The notes under the pieces: model-generated
What the model saw: the letters and a program-made list of their open reading frames with translations, nothing else
The model's database searches: none
What the model was told of the DNA's origin: nothing
Part shown: piece by piece, positions 7,601 to 12,773 of the stretch
Numbering within the stretch: the stretch's first letter is position 1
Layout of the letters: each line of letters opens with the position of its first letter
From: Ectocarpus siliculosus
Taxonomy: Eukaryota; Sar; Phaeophyceae; Ectocarpales; Ectocarpaceae
Direction: 5' to 3'
Assembly (NCBI GenBank): GCA_000310025.1
Contig: FN648492.1
Coordinates: 67,141 to 79,913, forward strand
Length of the DNA: 12,773 bases
Program-made: the position numbers and the translations under genes

Positions 7601-8809
7601 CTACTTCGCGGCAGTGGTGGAGGAGAGCGCTCACCACGAGGAGGAGGCGTCAGCGAAATCTGTTACAGCGCGTGTCACGTATGTGTTTTGCTCGGCGTGC
7701 CATTCGGTTTGCTACCGTTGGCGTGTATTCGCGCGCGCGCGCACTACAATATGTGTTGTGTCGGATTGAGATTTTCGCCTTCGGTAGCCGGCCGGCCGCA
7801 GCAAGGAGCAAGGAGAGGGCTTCGCTTGGAAAACCACAGCCGGCGGGTTGGGGTGGAAGGTAAAGAAATGAGAGCCTCTCAACCCCGCGGAGCCTTGGTG
7901 CTTACTACAGCAGTAACGTTCTTTCTCTGATAAGCTAGGGCAGTTCATTGGCGGGTCGGATGAGAGTACCGCTACTTTCTCCCTGCCGTGACCACACGTG
8001 GGAATTTAGTTGCAGCCCTTATGATGACGTATCTTTCTTTCTTCGTAGATATGCAAGATGCTTGTATCCTGTGATGTGCAGTAGTGCTAATAGTCGATAG
8101 ATTTCCGTGTAAACGGCCGGGTACTTAAGCGCCAGGGATTTGGCCGGCCTTTTACCGGGCACCCGGCCAGCACTTTTCAGAGTATGAGACCAACTTGAAT
8201 ATTCCATCTGCGTCTCGCGATTTCACCGGCCTTACACAAAAGGGACCACGGCTGGTGTAACGAAATGACAGCGGTGCTTTTCATTACAATGACAGGGATG
8301 ACGAGTCGTCATGCTACATACATAGGCGGTGCCCTTACACCCTGCGGCAGGAGGGGTAGCCAAGGTTACCATATCGACGGCGCACGTTTCGATCGATCTC
8401 TGATCAATATTGTTAATGTTCATTTGGTGGAACAAGCACGGCCTCTCCGCCCACCCCTTCCAAATGAAGGATAGGATTAATCACGTGTACTTGAAGAGCT
8501 TTGGCGAAAGAGCACGAATCTATCTAGAAATTAACGCAGGTGTGGGCATACAGTCAATCCACGCACTCACACAAGGCGGAAACAGCAGCAGCAGCCAGAA
8601 AAAGGACACGAAGCATGAATGAACCAAAGCGACCATTTGCCTGGTACGAACGCCGGACACATCGTCGTCGCTTCTAAGAAAAAAAAAACAGAGAGAGAGA
8701 TGAATCACAACATCACTACCCCCAAAAAACAACAACAAGCGCTTGCGCCTGTCTTCGTCGTGAAGACAAAATTGACATGGTCATCGACCGCAGAACCACA
8801 TCCACCCCT

Positions 8810-8825
8810 CCCCCCCCCCCCCCCC
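8810..8825. repeat. C16 homopolymer followed by CT-rich tract
   Basis: An uninterrupted C run leading into a pyrimidine-rich stretch of about 50 bp. It is a likely spot for length errors. Confidence 0.9.
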
Positions 8826-10023
8826 TCTCTGTCTCGAACACCCCATTCACTTTCTCATCCTCCGACTTTTCTCTGTTGTTCGTTTTGCGCCAGCTACAAC
8901 GAAAACCAAAACGCTGAAAACCAGTCGACAGAACTTATCAATCACCGCCGCGCCAGTGCCATCCTACCCTCCCTCTCATTCAAGAAACAAAAAACTGGGT
9001 AGACATCAGATTGCAAACAAACGTCGTGCATATACAAAAGGAGAGGCATCGCGCCACCGCCGCCTTAGTCTAACCCAAAACGACTTGGTACGGTACGCTC
9101 TACGTCGCAAGCAACCAGGGGCGACGTGGGGGCGTGCGATTCCTGGGGGGGAGGGGGGGTGACAACTCCTTCCCACGTCTGTCTGTAAATCTAACCGCCG
9201 GTCCTACAGTAGCTGGAACGGAACAGCCTGAACCAATCACGACCGTACAATATTTCCACTCCTGCTACGCTGCTGCGAAACATATATACGGCCACAGGGG
9301 GAGGGAAGGAGTTCCCGCGCACGTTCCTTATAAGGCAGTGTGATGACTTCTCTTACGAAAAGGCGTCTGACCTGACCGACTGGCATCAACAAAAACGGGG
9401 GCAAGGAAAATAAAGTAGGCGATTGATGAAACCGTTTCTTCCCGAATACAGAAAATTGTCTACGACGCCCTTGCACGCACAAACACACACAGCCCGGAGA
9501 ACTTGAGCGTACAAGGTACCAGGCCGAGCACCATCATCTGCCAGGTCGTCTGTTGGCATATCGCCGTGACATGTGCATCACGTGGCACCAACTAGGTCGA
9601 CGGATTTGCTTGCGTGCGCCTGTCCGGAAAACACCACAAAAACAGGCAGGACTGAAAAAAACTCAACAAGTCGAGCACACATTGTACTTTTGTTCTCGTT
9701 ACACACCCAAACCTACAGCAGCTCTCGCTTCCTCAGCGCCAAGCGGTTGTCAATTTTGATCCATCTGAATCTTCATGGCCAGACCGTTGTGCACAGCAGG
9801 CAGGGACACAAACCAAAAGGGGGCATATAAAAATACCTTCCGAATCTATCTAGACCCTTGAGTTTCCGCGTCACACTTATTCGTGCGCGCGCAAAGAAAG
9901 AGCAAAACATACAAGCATCCCCGCGAAATGATCTCGGACGATAACAGATTCCCTCTCTACGCTCTTTTCGAAGGGAACAAACGTGCGTGCCTGCCGCCTA
10001 CCGCACAAACGCAGCAAGACCGC

Positions 10024-10043
10024 CACACACACACACACACACA
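10024..10043. repeat. (CA)10 microsatellite
   Basis: Ten perfect CA units. Open frames through it encode His-Thr repeats with no meaning. It would lie just past the tentative gene D stop on the minus strand. Confidence 0.95.
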
Positions 10044-10062
10044 AACCTCTCACGCGGCCAAT

Positions 10063-10563
10063 CTAGTGCGTGAATCCAATCGGACGAAACAACTGCTGTA
10101 CCTACCTCAAGCAGCAACTTCAGAGACTATCGTAATAACAGTCTCGTGATTTCCCCGCATCCCATGTGTTATCTATCGTACCGCAGGTTTGTGCCTAACT
10201 ACAATACACCTACCGGCAGTGGGTCTCGGCGAAGACAAAAACCTTCGGAAGGCTCTGCCCCGCCCCCCCCTCGCCCCCACCAAATTCGGTACTGCCCTGC
10301 TCGTTCGGCAGCGCTAGTGCTTGCCTTTGCCCTCGTGAAGATCAAGAAATACGCAACAAGTGCTGCTGTGTGTATACATCCCCGAAAAAATCGAAAAAAG
10401 TGCGCAGAGGCTGTGCGCCCACCCTGAGCATGACGATGCGGAGCTCACCGGCTGCGCCTATTCCAAGAACGAAAGACCGGTCACGAACACCATCCATCAA
10501 GAGCGCGTCTTGCGTGGTGGAACGTACCATGGTATGTACCATGTCGACAAGCGCTGCTTCCAT
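10063..10563 (-). CDS. gene D: tentative small three-exon gene
   Basis: The model uses minus-strand exons 10563-10449, 10331-10243 and 10095-10063, giving 78 residues. Exon 1 begins at an ATG with MEAALVDMVHTMVRSTTQDA and ends FVLGIGAA at donor GCAGCCG/GTGAGC, one base over. Exon 2 (acceptor TTCACGAG) supplies two bases and reads QRQALALPNEQGSTEF then Gly-rich to QSLPK, with donor CCGAAG/GTTTTT. Exon 3 would be QLFRPIGFTH and a stop after acceptor GGTACAG. Phases agree, but the first intron is only 117 bp, the exon 2 acceptor lacks the usual CAG/TAG, and no domain is recognised. The Met-rich start resembles real coding sequence; the rest could be chance. Confidence 0.25.
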
Positions 10564-11416
10564 TAACCCTTGGCGCAGGAGGAGGCGAGTACGACAACAA
10601 GGCTTTGTTTGTAGCGCTAGAAGCTAGGGGCTTCTAACGTATGGAACACCACACATGGAAGCACTGTTACCCCTCCCGCCCCCCCAACCTTCTGGCTCCT
10701 TGCTCCCCCGTCCCCAAGAGCCCTCCCACAGTAGTTTCTGCCTGCGGATGACAGCCGCGACCGTCGAAAACGAGGAATAGCAACGAAGCGCGTACAGAGA
10801 AACCATGCGGTCCCGACATATGTAGAAGCACGCGCGCAGCCCACTCGCCCACCGCTGGGGCAATGTCAAACTTAATAGAACCATTATAGGTTTCTCTACA
10901 CTTCGCACAGAAAAAGAAAGAAAGGCGCGCGACCTACGAGGCGCACAGAATCATGGATAAGCTTCCACCGGCCGCCTAAGCAAAAGTAGTATCTATCTTT
11001 TCTTTGTACATACATGTGGAAAAAAAAAAAACATAATCAAAAACGTGTCGGGGTCCATAAAAATTCAGAGGGTCAGTCACAATCAACATCCAGGTCTGTT
11101 TTGAAAGAACACAATTCGGAACATCCTCCTCTCCGGAGGGTCAAAAAAAACTTTTGCAAGTCAGGATCGAAAAAAAAAAAAAAGAAAAAAAGTTCAGCCG
11201 TCATTACACCACCACCACGACCGCTCACAACCATCAACCCCTCTTCATGAAGAACTGCCGTCGCAACCTTGTCCGTGTCTATCTACAACCTCAGGGCGCC
11301 AAGCCAGCAAGCAGCCAGCGCACGCTCACAGAATGACTTCAGCGAGGCCTGCTGCTGCGACCGCCAACGCTTGACGGGGAACGAACCGCCCATACCCACA
11401 TCTAAGCAGAACGGAA
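10564..11416. other. no supported gene
   Basis: The minus strand at about 10860-10660 has three overlapping open frames and an acceptor/donor-like pair (CATCCGCAG to CCAGAAG/GTTGGG) that might mark an upstream exon of gene D, but no frame stands out. Positions 10905-11190 are A-rich with several A runs (about 11021-11031 and 11169-11189). Nothing else is identifiable. Confidence 0.4.
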
Positions 11417-11585
11417 CCCCCCCCCCAACGACAACCCAAGGTCAAACGACTACGGCATGCACGACTATGAGTACACCCCCCCCCCAACGACAACCATGCT
11501 CCGTCTCGAAAGGGACGCGTGGTCAATGGTCAAATGACTAAGGCAAGCAACAAATGAGTACGCCCCCCCCCCCCCAACGACAACC
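11417..11585. repeat. degenerate minisatellite with poly-C cores
   Basis: Three copies of a C run followed by AACGACAACC lie at 11417-11436, 11476-11495 and 11563-11585, with C runs of 10, 10 and 13. Between copies, 11440-11475 and 11527-11562 are near-identical 36-bp segments, both starting GGTCAAA and containing ATGAGTAC. The second interval carries about 31 extra bases that partly recur after copy 3. It lies 230-400 bp beyond the gene C stop on the minus strand. Confidence 0.85.
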
Positions 11586-11657
11586 ACGCCTCGTCAAAAA
11601 CGACCAAAGGAACACAATGGACGCGCCCTCTCGCCCCCCACGCCAAAGAGAGCAAGC

Positions 11658-11660
<3 letters not shown>

Positions 11661-11695
<35 letters not shown>
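11661..11695. repeat. (AG)17 microsatellite
   Basis: A perfect AG dinucleotide run of 35 nt, about 120 bp beyond the gene C stop and so possibly within its 3' untranslated region. Confidence 0.95.
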
Positions 11696-11698
<3 letters not shown>

Positions 11699-11816
11699 CC
11701 CTTCAGAGCTGCGAAGCTCATCAGATGTCCAGCGTCGAGAACGTGCGCGAGTCGCGCTTGCTTGCTGGCTGGCTGGCTCGCGCGGTTTGGCTCTGGTGGC
11801 CGGCCACACACACTGC

Positions 11817-11964
11817 TTAAGCGTTCCCGCTATACCGGTCGTCCATCGTGTCAATGAGGGCGTGGTCGTGCCTCTCGTCACGACAGTCGTCCAAGTCGTC
11901 GCCGCCCTCCGCCGCAGTTACGGGAACGTTCTGCATCTCCACGAAGCTCCCTTGGCGGCCTACC
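11817..11964 (-). CDS. gene C exon 2 (terminal)
   Basis: It opens VGRQGSFVEMQNVPVTAAEG and ends in an acidic, His/Asp-rich tail, IDTMDDRYSGNA, then TAA. A stop-free frame with this composition and the exact phase needed by exon 1 argues strongly for a real last exon. Confidence 0.6.
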
Positions 11965-12499
11965 CTGCTCCAGGGTGTGTGTTGATCATTATTGTAACAG
12001 TTTTGTTTCGGGAGCAGTCAACGGGGGGGGGCGTCGCTTGGTCGTTATGATCGCACTCAGAAATGCTGTAACAAGACATTCGTTTTGCACTCAGCGAGTC
12101 AATCAATCAACAGCACACACGCGGCACACGTTTCTCCGTTTCTTCCAAGCGGCTTCACAAGCTGCAAGCGCACCTCGAGCCGCTGATGGACAAGCGCGCC
12201 GTGCTGTGGTCCGTAGCCACCACGTGGGTTTCCCCTCCCACGCTAAGCACGCGCCTGCCTATCCAAGGCGCTTCCGCCTCCTCCCTGCCGCCCTCGCCGC
12301 TGCCGCCGTGATGATCAGCACCGCCGTCGCCGTCGCCGCCGCTGCTGCTCTCGCCGGGCTTGCCAGCGGCGTCGGCGGCGGCGGCGGCGGCGGCGGCTTT
12401 GGCCTTGGCGGCCAGGCCGGCATCGCGTAGGGTCCGTCTTCGTCGGAGGGCGTCCGGGTGTGCGAGAGGGTTGGCCTCGTCTGCCGCGGCCATCGTCAT
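11817..12499 (-). CDS. gene C: unrecognised 157-residue protein, two exons
   Basis: Exon 1 is 12499-12174 and exon 2 is 11964-11817 (TAA), split by a 209-bp intron with donor TCGAG/GTGCGC and acceptor GGAGCAG. Exon 1 ends two bases into a codon and exon 2's first G completes Arg (AGG), so the frame runs cleanly to the stop. Residues 1-20 hold EANPLAHPDALRRRR. Residues 30-45 are Ala/Lys-rich with an Ala8 run from a GCC repeat; 50-70 are a Ser/Gly/Asp/His linker. Residues 78-108 look folded (APWIGRRVLSVGGETHVV and STARLSISGS). The end is acidic (EGGDDLDDCRDERHDH). I know no matching family. The ATG at 12499 is the chosen start, but a CAG acceptor lies directly upstream at 12506-12508 in phase, so this may instead be an internal exon. 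The frame stays open to an ATG at 12757 across minisatellite repeats, adding two hydrophobic stretches. Confidence 0.6.
12174..12499 (-). CDS. gene C exon 1
   Basis: The first ATG has a second Met two codons on (MTM). Codon third positions are overwhelmingly G or C, unlike the three other frames here, which give only simple-repeat peptides. The Ala8 tract comes from eight perfect trinucleotide units (12373-12396). The exon ends at a GTGCGC donor. Confidence 0.6.
12373..12396. repeat. (CGG)8 trinucleotide repeat encoding poly-Ala
   Basis: Eight perfect units in gene C exon 1, read as GCC (Ala) on the minus strand. Its length is likely to vary between individuals. Confidence 0.9.
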
Positions 12500-12517
12500 T
12501 GCGTCCTGCAACAACCA

Positions 12518-12542
12518 CAACAACAACAACAACAACAACAAC
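12518..12542. repeat. (CAA)8 microsatellite within the minisatellite
   Basis: Eight CAA units plus C. On the minus strand these are GTT repeats, a T-rich tract just upstream of the CAG at 12506-12508 that could act as a splice acceptor for gene C. Confidence 0.95.
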
Positions 12543-12598
12543 GACCATGTCAGACAAAAAACGGCAACACCAGACACAGCAGCAAGAGGAGGCAGGGT

Positions 12599-12628
12599 GG
12601 GGCGGGGCGGGGCGGGGCGAGGCGAGGC
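12599..12628. repeat. (GGGGC)4(GAGGC)2 G-rich repeat
   Basis: Four GGGGC then two GAGGC units on the plus strand. Four closely spaced G4 blocks could form a G-quadruplex upstream of gene C. Confidence 0.9.
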
Positions 12629-12773
12629 GGGAAAATAGTCATCGCGTCCTGCAACAGCAAAAACAACGGCCCAGACGAAGAACCATGGCAACAACACGAC
12701 AACATCATAGACAACCGCAAGAGGAGCACGGACGGGGTGGCGCGGGGAAATAGTCATCGCGTCTTCAGTCTCT

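Larger units (their letters stand above)
7601..10062. other. no supported gene
   Basis: No exon with paired splice sites and coherent composition was found. The content is short simple repeats (CG-rich alternation near 7732-7742, an A9 run near 8680 followed by GAGA, a C16 run at 8810-8825), a small palindrome at 8298-8312 and a weak 8-bp inverted repeat (8115-8122 with 8161-8168). A plus-strand frame at about 9190-9343 (TVQYFHSCYAAAKHIYG) reads passably but has no support. A CCAAT at about 9234 and TATATA near 9284 lie close together, without a convincing gene following. Confidence 0.45.
12495..12773. repeat. minisatellite abutting gene C, unit about 115-143 bp
   Basis: The anchor GTCATYGCGTCYT recurs at 12495, 12638 and 12753, so spacings are 143 and 115 bp. 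Between anchors both copies share GCAACA, a CAA-rich part, an ACCATG, a CAAGAGGAG and a G-rich part before AAATAGTCATCGCGTC. The first copy is longer through its (CAA)8 run (12518-12542) and a (GGGGC)4(GAGGC)2 block (12599-12628). The array runs off the window. Confidence 0.8.

Noticed and set aside
7177-7863. 228-codon plus-strand open frame
   Set aside because: Extremely Arg/Gly-rich throughout, as expected for an out-of-frame reading of GC-rich sequence. Other frames there have better composition.
8115-8168. 8-bp inverted repeat GGCCGGGT/ACCCGGCC as a possible transposon end or hairpin
   Set aside because: Short arms, a 38-bp loop, no target-site duplication and no coding sequence between them.
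9134-9343. plus-strand frame containing TVQYFHSCYAAAKHIYG, with CCAAT and TATATA nearby
   Set aside because: No ATG start, no splice partner and no domain. The CCAAT and TATATA motifs are short enough to occur by chance and lie inside the frame.
11326-11811. minus-strand frames with similar peptides (AWLSLGGG) and Leu-Ser repeats
   Set aside because: The likeness comes from the poly-C minisatellite and the AG microsatellite, not from related genes.
12360-12753. plus-strand frames with Ala, Asn and Thr runs
   Set aside because: They are translations of CGG and CAA microsatellites antisense to gene C.
1-12773. tRNA, rRNA, CRISPR array, long terminal repeats or bacterial operon signals
   Set aside because: I searched by eye for tRNA B-box-like sequences, regular spacer arrays and long direct repeats. 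None was found beyond the microsatellites and minisatellites listed.

Overview
This window looks like nuclear DNA from an intron-rich, fairly GC-rich eukaryote. The longest open frames are mostly shadows. Convincing coding sequence occurs as short exons with matching splice phases. Donors are GTACGT, GTAAGG, GTGAGC, GTGCGC and one probable GC donor, and the introns inside the recognised coding exons are mostly 200-400 bp. There are many microsatellites and homopolymer runs. This style would suit a photosynthetic stramenopile such as a brown alga, but no marker gene proves it. The left 360-400 bp look like a low-quality contig end.

Layout. (1) 1-~400: homopolymer-inflated, untrustworthy sequence. 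(2) 1279-1946 (possibly to 2263), minus strand: two well-supported phase-compatible exons of an unrecognised gene (gene A), with a weaker third exon upstream. (3) 2264-4146: no supported gene; an AT-richer spacer and then the likely 5' flank of gene B. (4) 4147-7088, plus strand: a six-exon gene (gene B, 415 residues as modelled). Exons 2-5 together rebuild a FAR1/WRKY-GCM1-type C-C-H-H zinc finger, the DNA-binding module of Mutator-like transposases and their domesticated relatives. No transposase core is visible. (5) 7089-7600: GC-rich sequence with coding character but broken frames, possibly a decayed or spliced continuation. (6) 7600-10060: no supported gene. (7) 10063-10563, minus strand: a tentative three-exon mini-gene (gene D, 78 residues). 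(8) 11417-11695: a degenerate minisatellite and an AG microsatellite, probably beyond the 3' end of gene C. (9) 11817-12499, minus strand: a clear two-exon gene (gene C, 157 residues from the chosen ATG) with Ala, Gly/Asp and acidic low-complexity segments and no recognised domain. (10) 12495-12773: a minisatellite whose unit carries a splice-acceptor-like sequence and which reaches exactly to the 5' edge of the gene C coding region.

The genes show no obvious shared pathway. Gene B is the only one with a recognisable function, probable sequence-specific DNA binding in the nucleus. Genes A and C look like lineage-specific proteins. All gene structures were read by eye from splice signals and phase, without transcripts.
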